DNA of 55,915 bases from Opitutales bacterium (GCA_028101545.1 JAOHKZ010000013.1:1-55915); one strand, 5' to 3'; positions 36,097 to 45,883 are shown, numbered from the stretch's first letter. The notes: generated by a model from the letters alone, not told the origin. A program made the numbers and translations.

Positions 36097-36978
36097 ATGA
36101 AAACATCAAACACAAACCGACTCATGGTCTCTATTTTATGCGGCATTGCTTTTGGGGGCACTGCAATCATTGCGAACGCTGAGGAAAGGTATAAAGGCGA
36201 GATCATAAAGCTTTGGCCTAAAGATGTCGCGAGTCAGGATACCAAAGGCATGGGAACGATGAAGCCGGGTCGAAGCGAAGGCTCCCTCCGTCTTACTGAT
36301 ATCACTCAGCCTTACTTGAGTTACTTCCCGGCTCCCGATCAGGAGGCACCTGTCCCCGTGGTCATTGTAAGCCCGGGAGGAGGCTACATTCATATTGGTG
36401 GCACCACGGGGAGGTACCAGATCGCCGAGTGGCTCAATGATCACGGAATCTCCGCCTTTGTCCTGCATTACCGACTTCCCAAGAATCGTAGAGGTGCCTA
36501 TGAGGATATTCAGCGAGCGGTCCGGATGGTCCGCTCGCGAGCTGCTGAGTGGAACATCGACCCAGAGCGGATAGGAGTCATGGGTAGCTCTGCGGGAGGG
36601 CATCTCTCGGCCCGGGTCAGTACCGGTTATGATACTCCAAGCTATAAGGCAGTCGATGAGCTGGACGGTGCCAGCTGTAAACCGAACTTCACGGTGTTGC
36701 TTTGCCCCGCCTACATGAACAAGGGGAAGGCACTAGCTAAGGAGTTTACGGTTACCGATAAACTCAGCCCCACTCTGATTGTAACATGCAAAGACGACGG
36801 CTTTTTTATAGGTAGTGAAGTTTACGCCAAGGCTCTGGAAGAAGCCGGCGCCCCCGTTCGCACCCACTTTTTTGAGAAAGGCGGTCACGGCATCAAAATT
36901 CGGGGGGAAAAGTACCCGCTTTCCACCTGGCCTGAACTTTATCTGCAATGGTTGAGAGACATCACGATCATTGAATAA
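36097..36978 (+). CDS. Secreted alpha/beta-hydrolase, carbohydrate-esterase-like
   Basis: 293 residues from the ATG at 36097. Signal peptide about 1-28 (cleaved near ANA). The oxyanion loop is SPGGGYIHIGG, the nucleophile Ser165 sits in GSSAGGH, the acid is in TCKDDGFF and the His in EKGGHGIKI, giving a complete catalytic triad in the order of BD-FAE/acetyl-xylan-esterase-like enzymes. Likely to remove acyl groups from polysaccharides or oligosaccharides. An upstream in-frame extension to 35974 is only a shadow of the neighbouring sulfatase fragment. It is flanked by a 13-bp direct repeat. Confidence 0.85.
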   Translation: MKTSNTNRLMVSILCGIAFGGTAIIANAEERYKGEIIKLWPKDVASQDTKGMGTMKPGRSEGSLRLTDITQPYLSYFPAPDQEAPVPVVIVSPGGGYIHIGGTTGRYQIAEWLNDHGISAFVLHYRLPKNRRGAYEDIQRAVRMVRSRAAEWNIDPERIGVMGSSAGGHLSARVSTGYDTPSYKAVDELDGASCKPNFTVLLCPAYMNKGKALAKEFTVTDKLSPTLIVTCKDDGFFIGSEVYAKALEEAGAPVRTHFFEKGGHGIKIRGEKYPLSTWPELYLQWLRDITIIE

Positions 36979-37006
36979 CAAAACCGAAGCAGAGAATGCA
37001 CCTAAG

Positions 37007-37023
37007 AAGAAATAGCATTTCTT
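37007..37023. terminator. Weak hairpin after the esterase gene
   Basis: Arms AAGAAAT and ATTTCTT around a 3-nt loop, 28 bp after the stop. No strong T-run follows. The remaining bases to 37181 are AT-rich and show no gene. Confidence 0.3.
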
Positions 37024-37028
37024 GTCGG

Positions 37029-37041
37029 TGATTATTGGCGT
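37029..37041 (+). repeat. 13-bp direct repeat, right copy
   Basis: TGATTATTGGCGT, identical to 36053-36065. The frame continues as DYWRTHEN and stops. Confidence 0.5.
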
Positions 37042-37180
37042 ACTCATGAAAATTAACTTCGTTCCTTGAGTAAAATCAATCACTCTAAAACATCTCTAAG
37101 GTTGTTTATCCCTTAAATTTTCTAAAATAAACTCAAATCAAAATTCAAAATATCGAAAAAATCCTCAATTATATCACTAA

Positions 37181-38761
37181 ATGAAAATAAACTTCCTTCC
37201 TTTACTGCTAATTTTGTTTCTCTGTGTCTCGGCTGTGCAAGCAGTGCAACCAACAAAGAAGCCCGGGCAACCACTTTCACCTGAGACCGAAATGGCGATC
37301 ATGCGGGTCATGAACCTTGAGAACCGCATTCAGACGCTTCAGACGGTTCCGGTAAAGATGAGTGATAATGACTTGGGTAATCATTTTTCCGGAACCTGGC
37401 TTTGCTTCACGACGATGCGGCTTAATGGTCAGTTGGGCCGGGGCATCATGCAACTGAATCTGAAGCAGGAAGGTGATCAAATTGCAGGTGACGGTGGTCA
37501 AATCAAGAAACCATTCGATCCAACCTCGACTATTCGTCCGATCGGTACGTGGTCTAGTATGACACCATTCATTGGCCAATTCAAGAAGGCGATAAAGAAT
37601 GGAACCCACCACATGGCAGTGATAGAAAGACAGGGGACTAACGTGGGCACGTGGGCGACCTTTACTGCAGTCTTGGCCGGTGATGGCCGAACCGCACGGG
37701 GAACCCTCGTCAACCGTGGTGGGTACTACGGCTTGATGTTCATGGTTAGAAGAGAATTCCTCGGAGATTTCAAGCATCTACTTACGGAAGAAGGTCGTCG
37801 CTTAGAAGCACAACGCAGATTGATTGGTATTGAGAAACTTGAGCTCGCTCTGGATACCGCGAGTATGGACACGGTTCGCATAGATTGGTGGAATAGAGAC
37901 AAGAATAAAGACGGCAAATTACAATATAGCGAATTCTCACACCCTGACTGGAAGCGTGCTAATCGCAATAAAGACGAGGTTGTCGATTGGGCTGAGGAAC
38001 TATCGGATCGCGTTCTTAAGAAATTAGTTCAGGACGGGGACTTTTTAGCAAAGCATGGTAAGGATTCACAAAATCAATGGCCGTCGATTTATGCCTGGGG
38101 TGTTGCTCATCCTGGTTTTGAGCAGATCTTCTATTTCATCGATTGGAATCAAGATGGCAAGATCAGCGAAGCGGAATACACAGCCTTTGAGAATCAGCTA
38201 AACGCATACAACGAGGCGGACTCGCAAAGTGAGAAAGTGAATTCAGAGAAGAAAGAGGCGGGCCCAAATCATCCACAAGCAAACGCCCATATTAAGCAAA
38301 TGGAGGCCACCTTCAGCAAGGATAAGCTGAAAAAAGCACGGATGATGTGGGCCGCTCTCGATAAAAATCGCGATAACATCTGGCAATACGATGAGTTCCC
38401 GCACCCGGATTGGACGCGGGCCAATCGTGATGGTGACGATGGCTTGAGCTGGAAGGAAGAATTGGCGGATCAAACTTTCAGAAGACAGTCAAAAACCTAT
38501 CCCAAAAAATATCCTTCCAACTCAAAAAAGGAATGGCCCAATAAGCAAGCCTGGGATCAAGATCGACCCGAATACAAAGACCTTTTCGTTTTCATTGACT
38601 GGGATAATGACGGAAAGATCACGGCTGCCGAATACGAGGTCTTCGATGTGCAGATCAAGTCCTACACCGACGGGTCCTACCCCAAGACAAACGATCAGGG
38701 AGAGACCGGAATGGAGGTGTTCAAGCGACTGTCCGCCCAGCCACCGAATACAGGTCTTTAA
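37181..38761 (+). CDS. Secreted EF-hand protein, six calcium loops
   Basis: 526 residues, signal peptide about 1-21 (cleaved near VQA). The N-terminal half (about 60-215) is a beta-rich domain of unknown type. The C-terminal half has six EF-hand-like loops in two groups of three: DKNKDGKLQYSEF, NRNKDEVVDWAEE and DWNQDGKISEAEY, then after a ~60-residue charged linker DKNRDNIWQYDEF, NRDGDDGLSWKEE and DWDNDGKITAAEY. Each group has the spacing HPDW-xxx-NR between its first two loops, so the groups are internal duplicates. It may bind calcium outside the cell. The EF-hand C terminus of the sulfatase at 16072 is a related feature. Confidence 0.8.
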   Translation: MKINFLPLLLILFLCVSAVQAVQPTKKPGQPLSPETEMAIMRVMNLENRIQTLQTVPVKMSDNDLGNHFSGTWLCFTTMRLNGQLGRGIMQLNLKQEGDQIAGDGGQIKKPFDPTSTIRPIGTWSSMTPFIGQFKKAIKNGTHHMAVIERQGTNVGTWATFTAVLAGDGRTARGTLVNRGGYYGLMFMVRREFLGDFKHLLTEEGRRLEAQRRLIGIEKLELALDTASMDTVRIDWWNRDKNKDGKLQYSEFSHPDWKRANRNKDEVVDWAEELSDRVLKKLVQDGDFLAKHGKDSQNQWPSIYAWGVAHPGFEQIFYFIDWNQDGKISEAEYTAFENQLNAYNEADSQSEKVNSEKKEAGPNHPQANAHIKQMEATFSKDKLKKARMMWAALDKNRDNIWQYDEFPHPDWTRANRDGDDGLSWKEELADQTFRRQSKTYPKKYPSNSKKEWPNKQAWDQDRPEYKDLFVFIDWDNDGKITAAEYEVFDVQIKSYTDGSYPKTNDQGETGMEVFKRLSAQPPNTGL

Positions 38762-38857
38762 TTTAGAGCTAGCATTGGACTTAGGCGAAATATATGCCCC
38801 ATCAAGAAGTGCCACATAAGCAATTTAAAAAGAAAGCATGGGAAAACAGGAGTTAAG

Positions 38858-40336
38858 ATGAGTCTGAAAACAATAATGATAGGAGCATTGCTCCTTTTTT
38901 GCGCAGGGTTTGCTGGTGCTGAAAACCGACCGAATCAACATCCGAACAATGTGGTCGTTATTTTCTGCGACGACTTGGGCTACGGTGAACTGCCTGTCTA
39001 CCGTAAGCTTTACAAAGGAGCCAATGATATTCAGACGGCGATAGGTTCTTTCACCCCAAATATCGACCAGTTGGCGGAAGAAGGTGTTGTCTGTACCCGG
39101 GCTTATGGTAATAACACATGCTCGCCATCAAGAATGTCTCTCTTAAGTGGAAAGTGGTCGACACGTAAGATCAGTTTGGGCGAGCACAAGTTGATCGGGA
39201 GATATATGCGTCAGCGTGGCCTTAAGACAGCTCACTTTGGGAAATATCACCATCCCGTTGAGAAGGAGATCACTAAACCCTACCACAAGGAATTCCTCGA
39301 GTTTGATGAATTCCTTGGCTTCGAAGCAGTAACTAATTATTTCCGCAAAGCTGGCGAAAAAGTAGCTCCGAGGAAAAATTCCCCGATCACTTACCGGGTT
39401 GGGAGTAAAACGATCGACTTTCAGTTCAAGAAAGAGGGAGAGTATCTTACAGACACTCTAACCGATCTCTCCGTCGACTTCATTGAGCGATGCGCTGAGG
39501 ATAAGAAGCCTTTTTTTGTATACATCCCGTTTAACGCACCACACGCTCCCATACAAGCAAAGCCCGAAGATCTAAAAACTCTGTTCCCGAAAGGTAAGAT
39601 TGGAAAAACTGGGAAGATCAATAATCGCGAACGTATTATGGCGATGGTCTATGCAGTGGACCGCGGAGTTGGTAGGATTATCAAAACACTGGAGAAAACT
39701 GGACAGCTAGATAACACCCTCATCATCTTTACCGGCGATAATGGTGGCGAACAAAACCTGTCTCTAACCTATCCTATGCACGGTTTCAAGCACGAGCCCT
39801 TTGACGGTGGAATCCGAGTACCCCATATAGTGTGGTCAAAACCCCTGCAGAAATCCGAATCGAAACCCGACTACTATGATGGTCTCGTCTCGCTCTGTGA
39901 CATTCTGCCTACATCCTTGAAGTATGTGGATCCGTCAACAGAACTTGAGCCCCTGAAAAGCGACGGTGCCGATATCATGCCTTACCTTATGGGCAAGGAG
40001 CCACCGTTAATGGGTCGTGCCTATATCAACTTGCGCACCCTCAGCCAAAAGTCCAACACTTGGAAAGGGGGGCGGGACACCAAGGGTAAAACCATAGGCT
40101 CCTGTATAGCTCTTCTCGTTGATGATTGTAAGGTTATGAGGCTGGCTCAGGACGAGAAGAAACAGGAAGAGTATTCGTATGCATTCCATCATCTACCGAA
40201 TATGATTGGTAAGGATCGGCCCAAAGCGGAACTGAAAGAATCCTACTACGAGAGCACCGACAATAATCACCCGGAGAAGAAGAAAGCGATGATCGAACAA
40301 CTTGAAAAGCTTCTTGAAGGAACAAATCTCGACTGA
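38858..40336 (+). CDS. Secreted sulfatase (family S1)
   Basis: 492 residues, signal peptide about 1-21. Metal site IFCDDLGYGE, formylglycine motif CSPSR with FGly at Cys88, GKYHH replacing GKWHL, and FTGDNGGEQN. The start is supported by CAGGAG placed 6 nt before the ATG. The C-terminal part is shorter in recognisable motifs than in the other sulfatases. Its neighbours are the EF-hand protein and a scramblase-like protein. Substrate unknown. Confidence 0.9.
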   Translation: MSLKTIMIGALLLFCAGFAGAENRPNQHPNNVVVIFCDDLGYGELPVYRKLYKGANDIQTAIGSFTPNIDQLAEEGVVCTRAYGNNTCSPSRMSLLSGKWSTRKISLGEHKLIGRYMRQRGLKTAHFGKYHHPVEKEITKPYHKEFLEFDEFLGFEAVTNYFRKAGEKVAPRKNSPITYRVGSKTIDFQFKKEGEYLTDTLTDLSVDFIERCAEDKKPFFVYIPFNAPHAPIQAKPEDLKTLFPKGKIGKTGKINNRERIMAMVYAVDRGVGRIIKTLEKTGQLDNTLIIFTGDNGGEQNLSLTYPMHGFKHEPFDGGIRVPHIVWSKPLQKSESKPDYYDGLVSLCDILPTSLKYVDPSTELEPLKSDGADIMPYLMGKEPPLMGRAYINLRTLSQKSNTWKGGRDTKGKTIGSCIALLVDDCKVMRLAQDEKKQEEYSYAFHHLPNMIGKDRPKAELKESYYESTDNNHPEKKKAMIEQLEKLLEGTNLD

Positions 40337-40374
40337 TTGCGAAAGGAACAATACCGTATACCACGCCAAGAAAA

Positions 40375-40971
40375 ATGGAAAAACTAAAGCCTCTGAATAG
40401 CTTATTGATAAGCCAAAAAAAAGAATGGGGAGAAATTCTCACAGGTTTTGACACCAAAAACAAATATGTGATTTCAGATAAATCTGGCGAAACCATCTAT
40501 TACGCGGCAGAAGAAGGTGGTTCTCTACTTTCGCGGTTCTTTCTTAAGTCACTTCGCCCCTTCACGATTGTTGTATTAACAGACAGCGATCAAGTTTTAC
40601 TTCGTGTCAAAAGAGTGTTTCGATTTTGGTTCCATGAAGCTAAGATTGTTGATTCCCAGGATGAGTCATTGGGCGTCTTGAAGAAATGTTTCTCCATATT
40701 TCGAAGGAAGTACTCGGTATTTGATGGTAACGGTGAAGAAATCTATCAATTGTTCGGACCTATTCTGAAACCATGGACATTTTTTATCAAAAACAATGGT
40801 ATTGAATATGGTAAAATTACCAAGAAATGGAGTGGTCTGCTTAAGGAAAGCTTCACCGAGGCAGATAATTTTGGAGTGGTCTTCCCAGAGGAGTGGGATG
40901 TTAAAGTAAAGGCACTTTTCCTCGGAGCCGTATTTCTAATCGATTTTGTACACTTTGAGAAAGATGTTTAG
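40375..40971 (+). CDS. Scramblase/LURP-like protein
   Basis: 198 residues without a signal peptide. The sequence looks like the bacterial tubby-like/scramblase superfamily: repeated short beta strands (YVISDKSGETIYYAAEE, KYSVFDGNGEEIYQLFG), an aromatic-rich middle (RFWFHEAK) and a C-terminal hydrophobic helix (KALFLGAVFLIDFVHF). The function in bacteria is unknown; membrane-linked behaviour is likely. The assignment rests on recall of the family pattern and is moderate. Confidence 0.6.
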   Translation: MEKLKPLNSLLISQKKEWGEILTGFDTKNKYVISDKSGETIYYAAEEGGSLLSRFFLKSLRPFTIVVLTDSDQVLLRVKRVFRFWFHEAKIVDSQDESLGVLKKCFSIFRRKYSVFDGNGEEIYQLFGPILKPWTFFIKNNGIEYGKITKKWSGLLKESFTEADNFGVVFPEEWDVKVKALFLGAVFLIDFVHFEKDV

Positions 40972-40994
40972 AAATTAAAAAGGCTTACTCTCCT

Positions 40995-41078
40995 ATGAAT
41001 AGAAGAAACTTTTTAACCCACGCGGGACTGTTATCTTACGATGCCCATTTTTCTCATCATAATATCTGTCTAATATGA
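40995..41078 (+). pseudogene. Possible stub of a Tat-exported protein
   Basis: A 27-codon frame beginning MNRRNFLTHAGLLS, the twin-arginine start typical of Tat-exported (for example DUF1501-type) proteins, then a hydrophilic tail and a stop that overlaps the next ATG (ATGA at 41075-41078). Probably the remains of a deleted gene; it could instead be a short leader peptide translationally coupled to the metallophosphoesterase. Confidence 0.35.
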
Positions 41079-42085
41079 AAGTCTTTTTTGGCCTTTTATC
41101 TCTTTTGGCTCTTGCCAGCCAGCTTTCCGTAGCAATTGAAAAAGAATATACTTCGAAAAAACAAAATTCCTTCACTCTGGCAGTCTTGCCGGACACCCAA
41201 TTCTACTGCGACACCCGTCTGAAGCTATCCAAGAAGTGGGGCAACGGAGATTTGCGCCATTACTTTTTCGAGCAAACCCGTTGGGTGCGAGATAATCAAA
41301 AGCGACTTAATATCGCTTTTCTTGTGCATGAGGGAGATATCGTGCAGGCAGACGCACCCGAGGAATGGGCTATCGCAAAAGAGGCAATGTCCATACTGGA
41401 CGGCCATGTGCCCTACTGTCTTTGCCTGGGAAACCACGACATGGGTTTCCAAAAGTCGAACAACAAGTATGGGGGGGATATCGCCGTGAACCGGACCACT
41501 CACTTCAATAAATATTTTCCCCGTGAAAAATTTGCCAAGACCAAGGAATTCGGCGGAACCTTCGATCCCAAACGCCATGACAATTCATGGTATCACTTCG
41601 AAGCTTCCGGCATGAAGTTCCTGATCGTTTCACTTGAATGCAAACCACGCGACGAAGTCTTGGATTGGGCGAACAAAGTGGTTGCCGAACATCCCGAACA
41701 TCGCGTCATCGTTCTGACTCATGCCTACATGGGATCCAATGGAAAGAGATTTCTTCGATTGGGATACAAGATCACGGGAAATGCGGGTGAAGCTATCTGG
41801 CAAAAATTGGTCAGCAAACACAAAAATATCTTCATGGTTCTGTGCGGGCATGCAAGTGGAGAGGCAGTCCTGACCGACAAGGGTGATCATGGTAATCAGG
41901 TTCACCAAGTCCTGAGCGACTACCAAAGCATGCATAACGGAGGAGAATCCTGGCTGCGCTATATGGTCTTCGAACCAACCGAGAACAAGATTAAGGTCTA
42001 CACCTACAACCCGGCCCTCAAGAAATTTCGGAACCAATCATCCAGTCGTTTCGACCTGGAGTATTCAATGGATTTATCTAAATAG
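41075..42085 (+). CDS. Secreted calcineurin-like metallophosphoesterase
   Basis: 336 residues, signal peptide about 1-20 (cleaved near SVA). Metal-binding motifs of the family are in order: AVLPDTQF, EGDIVQ, LGNHDMG, LTHAYMG and CGHASG. These enzymes hydrolyse phosphomono- or diesters with two metal ions; a secreted one probably acts on environmental organic phosphate. The start is overlapped by the 27-codon Tat stub (ATGA). It stands alone in function here, followed 70 bp later by the YdjM-like gene. Confidence 0.87.
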   Translation: MKVFFGLLSLLALASQLSVAIEKEYTSKKQNSFTLAVLPDTQFYCDTRLKLSKKWGNGDLRHYFFEQTRWVRDNQKRLNIAFLVHEGDIVQADAPEEWAIAKEAMSILDGHVPYCLCLGNHDMGFQKSNNKYGGDIAVNRTTHFNKYFPREKFAKTKEFGGTFDPKRHDNSWYHFEASGMKFLIVSLECKPRDEVLDWANKVVAEHPEHRVIVLTHAYMGSNGKRFLRLGYKITGNAGEAIWQKLVSKHKNIFMVLCGHASGEAVLTDKGDHGNQVHQVLSDYQSMHNGGESWLRYMVFEPTENKIKVYTYNPALKKFRNQSSSRFDLEYSMDLSK

Positions 42086-42155
42086 AAGTATCCTTTCACA
42101 TTTCGAATGGTTCTTATTTTTAACTCACACCCAACTTACCTGCTTTGCTGAAATC

Positions 42156-43145
42156 ATGGATTCACTGACTCAGTTGGCCTTTGGGGCCGCTTGCGGGGAA
42201 GCCATACTCGGTAAAAAGGTCGGAAGGAAAGCTCTAATCTGGGGGGCAATTCTTGGAACCTTGCCGGATCTTGATGTGTTAATACCGCTTGGCAGTCCGG
42301 TGGATGACTTTGTCTATCACCGGGGATTTAGTCATTCTCTTTTTCTCCTCACTGCCCTGTCGCCTGTTTTTGCCTGGCTAATCACAAAAGTTCATGGAAA
42401 CACCAAGCCCTTATTTAATAAGTGGATGCTCCTTACCTTCGTTGTTCTCAATGGAAGTGTTCTTTTGGATCTGTTCACTATTTATGGGACTCAGATTTTC
42501 TGGCCGATCGATACAACCCCGCATGCCATCCCCGCACTTTTCATAATTGATCCCCTCTTTACCCTCCCGATCTTGATTGGTGTATCAGCTGCACTGTTTC
42601 TAAAAAAACACAGGCTTAATTTTATTGGATTATGCCTAAGCCTTGCTTACCTGATTTGGGCACTGGGGGTAAGTGTATTCATTAATGGAAAAATGGAAGA
42701 GAAATTGAATGAACAGGGTGTGCCCTACTCTCAATTCATATCCTCGCCCGCTCCTTTTACCACTCTGCTTTGGCGAACGGTGGGAATTCATAATGACCAG
42801 TATTTTGAAACCTACTATTCTCTATTCGACGGAGATACACCGCTGTCAGTGAATTTCTATCCCAGAAACCTGTCACTAATGAAAGGAATCGAGGAGCATT
42901 CACCCGTTGTTAAATTAAAAAGCTTCACCAAAGGGTACTTTGCTATGGCTGACATCAATGGCTCTGTAACCATGACGGATCTGCGCATGGGTTCCGAACC
43001 GGATTATGTTTTCCAATTCAAAGTCGCAGAATATAACAACACACTAGTCAGACCGATTACGGCACAAAGGTTTCAGACTACCCGGGATTGGGGACGTTTA
43101 CCATGGCTATGGAAAAGAATATGGGATTCGGAAGCCCAGTTATAA
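42156..43145 (+). CDS. YdjM/DUF457-like membrane-bound metal-dependent hydrolase
   Basis: 329 residues. The N terminus MDSLTQLAFGAACGEAILG and the motifs LPDLDVL and YHRGFSHSLFLL identify the YdjM/DUF457 family (inner-membrane predicted metal-dependent hydrolases). About five membrane segments between residues 50 and 180, then a soluble C-terminal domain of about 140 residues. Physiological role unknown. The 187 bp before the next gene are AT-rich with a T/A-run palindrome near 43230-43255 and hold no gene. Confidence 0.82.
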   Translation: MDSLTQLAFGAACGEAILGKKVGRKALIWGAILGTLPDLDVLIPLGSPVDDFVYHRGFSHSLFLLTALSPVFAWLITKVHGNTKPLFNKWMLLTFVVLNGSVLLDLFTIYGTQIFWPIDTTPHAIPALFIIDPLFTLPILIGVSAALFLKKHRLNFIGLCLSLAYLIWALGVSVFINGKMEEKLNEQGVPYSQFISSPAPFTTLLWRTVGIHNDQYFETYYSLFDGDTPLSVNFYPRNLSLMKGIEEHSPVVKLKSFTKGYFAMADINGSVTMTDLRMGSEPDYVFQFKVAEYNNTLVRPITAQRFQTTRDWGRLPWLWKRIWDSEAQL

Positions 43146-43332
43146 GCATTTTCATCAGTAATCTGCCCCGAAATTAAAAATATTTGTTCAATTAGGGCTA
43201 CCAATATCCATCAGTACTTAATATAAGCTTTTTTAAAAAAAGTTTTATTTTTTTGAATCCAAAATCAAAAAAAGAACGAATACTCATGTGTTGTCAAAAT
43301 TAGACACTTAAATTTAAACCTAAGTTAAACAT

Positions 43333-44079
43333 ATGAAAAAAATAATACTATCCGTAACTTCTCTTCTAATGACGGGCACCTTATTAATTGGTGCTCCCAA
43401 AAAAGACATCGTCGACACTGCCGTGGAAGCAGGCAGTTTCAAAACGCTGGTTACTGCCGTTAAAGCAGCCGGATTGGTCGATACCCTAAAAGGTAAAGGC
43501 CCTTTCACGGTTTTCGCCCCAACCGACGAGGCTTTTGCCAAATTGCCCAAAGGAACCGTGGCGTCTCTTCTCAAACCTGAGAACAAACAAAAACTTGTCG
43601 ATATCCTCACTTACCACGTCGTATCTGGCAAGGTGAAGGCCAAGAAAGCCGCCAAGCTCGATTCTGCCAAAACGGTCAACGGTGCAAAAATTACCATCAA
43701 GCCATCCGGTAAAACTTTAATGATTAACAAAGCCAAGGTTGTGAAAGCAGATATCAAAACATCAAATGGAATCATTCATGTCATTGATGCCGTTTTGCTC
43801 CCTACCCCAAAAAAGGTTTCCGGAAACACCAACCACATCCTCAAGCAGGCTATCCACAAGGGTGTGCATATGTTTAACTCCGGACATCATTCACAAACTG
43901 CAGCCCTTTACATGAAAGCTGGAAACGATGTCCTCGGACAATGCTCTTCGTCCGTATGCTCAAGCGCTGCAAATACAATCAAAACTGCCATGCACAGGGC
44001 TATGGCCGAGCACTGCCCGACCTCACAGGCGTGGATCATGCGTCATGCATTCGACAGAGTTCTTGCATCAGCACATTAA
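43333..44079 (+). CDS. Secreted single-FAS1 (fasciclin) protein
   Basis: 248 residues, signal peptide about 1-17. One FAS1 domain (about 20-158) with the usual motifs [23 protein letters not shown] and [13 protein letters not shown]. The remaining ~85 residues form a helical, His/Cys-containing domain ([27 protein letters not shown]) that resembles the C terminus of the next fasciclin protein. FAS1 proteins mediate adhesion or are antigens at the cell surface. The gene opens a locus ending with a SigK/RskA-type pair. Confidence 0.9.
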   Translation: MKKIILSVTSLLMTGTLLIGAPKKDIVDTAVEAGSFKTLVTAVKAAGLVDTLKGKGPFTVFAPTDEAFAKLPKGTVASLLKPENKQKLVDILTYHVVSGKVKAKKAAKLDSAKTVNGAKITIKPSGKTLMINKAKVVKADIKTSNGIIHVIDAVLLPTPKKVSGNTNHILKQAIHKGVHMFNSGHHSQTAALYMKAGNDVLGQCSSSVCSSAANTIKTAMHRAMAEHCPTSQAWIMRHAFDRVLASAH

Positions 44080-44096
44080 TTTAACTCCCAATTCTT

Positions 44097-44130
44097 AGGC
44101 TGGCCTTCTTCTATGAAGGTCCGCCTGTTT
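44097..44130 (+). terminator. Hairpin terminator after first fasciclin gene
   Basis: A stem of 11 pairs with one mismatch and one G-U pair (AGGCTGGCCTTC against GAAGGTCCGCCT, 6-nt loop TTCTAT) starting 17 bp after the stop, followed by GTTT. Suggests that the two fasciclin genes are at least partly separately expressed. Confidence 0.55.
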
Positions 44131-44188
44131 AAAAGTTCGTATAATCCGTCTCTGCCTTTCTTTACCCCGGTAATCCCAAAATCTTTCT

Positions 44189-45883
44189 ATGAAAACTTTC
44201 CGAACTCTTCTTTTGGCAACCTCTACTTTTTTATGCTTTCTTTCTCCTGCCTTGAATGGCGCAAATCCAGCCGAGGCCAAAACCATAGGTCGTACAGTGC
44301 GTGAAATGCCCGATTTGTCTAACTTTCTACAGTTACTCGAAAAGACAGGAATTGGTTCAACATTATCTGAAAACACTTCTACGAGCTTCACTGTATTTGC
44401 CCCCACTGATGCTGCATTCAAAAAGTTAGCCAAGGGAACCGTGCAAACATTATTAGATCCCCGTAATGATGATCGTTTGGAAGAAGTTTTTGGATTCCAT
44501 GTGAAGGAAATTTCAGAGGCGCCGATCTTTATAGAGAAATACTCTATCCTCCGAATGACCACCCGTCAGTTTATTTCGGTAAATTACAAAAAAGGAACAA
44601 TTGGAGATGCTCGCTTCACCGGTGATGTCATTCCATGCTCGAATGGAGTCATTTATTTAATCGATACGGTTCTCACCCCTACTACTGACGACCTCTTTCA
44701 GCGCCTACAAAAAGATGGAAGATTTACGATTTTCACCAAGGCGATCACTGCCAGTCGTCAGGGAAAGTTATTCCAAAACATGCATAGTTTGTACACTACC
44801 TTTGCCCCCACAGACGAGGCCTTTAAAAAACTTCCAGCCAAAACCGTGGAATCTTTATTCCTTCCCGAGAACGATGAGCGTCTCGAAGACATCATCAAAC
44901 ACCACATTACCGAACAAGTATTTGCATATGGCAAATCATCGGGTGGTCGCCGCAGTCTTGGGGTTTCCGATGTGACGCCCTTCAGTGCTTTCGGCCAACA
45001 ACTAAACTACAAATCTCACGCTAAGCATGCCACCATAGACGGCGCTAAAATTATCGAGACGGATATACCCTGTGCCAATGGGATCATCCATGTTATTGAC
45101 GATGTAATTTTACCTGCCGAAAAAAGCCTTCTCGAATTGATTAAGAATCAAAAAAGGTTCAGTACTTTAACCCGATTACTCAAAGAAACCGGATTGGATC
45201 TTCCTTTGGCCTCATCCAGAACCACCTTCACTATCTTTGCACCAGTTAACGAAGCATGGGAAAAAGAACCTTATAAATCTCTGATTGAAAACCATGGTGA
45301 CTCCGGAGCTGAAGGACTCTACGGTGTTTTGTCACGGCATGTCATTGTAGGTAAGCATGTGAGCGAAAACCCAAAGCCTTACAATAAGCTTAGGACTATT
45401 CATGGTGCTCCGATTTATCTCACACAGGATGAGGGTAAATCCAAAATCAGTGGAATTCGGATAATTGAATCCGATGAAGAGGCATTTAACGGATTAGTGA
45501 ATGCAATCGGTTCTGTTATTAAAGATCCAATGGAGCTACCTGAAAAAGATATTACCACAGTCGATGCTATCCTTTTCGTACAAAATAGCCTGAAAGAAAG
45601 TTCTGATCTGTATAACAAAGGAAAGTATGAAGCCAGTTGGCGAAATTACATCAAAAGAGGTAATGAATTTCTCACGAAATATTCACGGCTCATCAGTTCT
45701 TCCCAGAGCAATAAACTTAGAAATGTAATCCTAGATGATCAGCCGGTTGCGCAACTTGCACGGGAGGCATGGACATCTCGAAATGTCTTCCGCGACATAT
45801 TGCGCGAATTGGAACAAAGGGAAGACCGTATAATCGATTCCTATCTGATGAAACTTCCCCAGAAAGCTAGGTTTGGACGCTAA
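44189..45883 (+). CDS. Secreted three-FAS1 (fasciclin) protein
   Basis: 564 residues, signal peptide about 1-25 (cleaved near NGA). Three FAS1 repeats: about 32-170 ([15 protein letters not shown] ... NGVIYLIDTVLTP), 170-310 ([14 protein letters not shown] ... [13 protein letters not shown]) and 312-448 (FTIFAPVNEAW ... NAIGSVI). The last ~105 residues are helical (DLYNKGKYEASWRNYIKRGNEFL), a domain shared with the single-FAS1 protein upstream. It lies 72 bp before the sigma-factor gene, and may be a target of that factor. Confidence 0.9.
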   Translation: MKTFRTLLLATSTFLCFLSPALNGANPAEAKTIGRTVREMPDLSNFLQLLEKTGIGSTLSENTSTSFTVFAPTDAAFKKLAKGTVQTLLDPRNDDRLEEVFGFHVKEISEAPIFIEKYSILRMTTRQFISVNYKKGTIGDARFTGDVIPCSNGVIYLIDTVLTPTTDDLFQRLQKDGRFTIFTKAITASRQGKLFQNMHSLYTTFAPTDEAFKKLPAKTVESLFLPENDERLEDIIKHHITEQVFAYGKSSGGRRSLGVSDVTPFSAFGQQLNYKSHAKHATIDGAKIIETDIPCANGIIHVIDDVILPAEKSLLELIKNQKRFSTLTRLLKETGLDLPLASSRTTFTIFAPVNEAWEKEPYKSLIENHGDSGAEGLYGVLSRHVIVGKHVSENPKPYNKLRTIHGAPIYLTQDEGKSKISGIRIIESDEEAFNGLVNAIGSVIKDPMELPEKDITTVDAILFVQNSLKESSDLYNKGKYEASWRNYIKRGNEFLTKYSRLISSSQSNKLRNVILDDQPVAQLAREAWTSRNVFRDILRELEQREDRIIDSYLMKLPQKARFGR

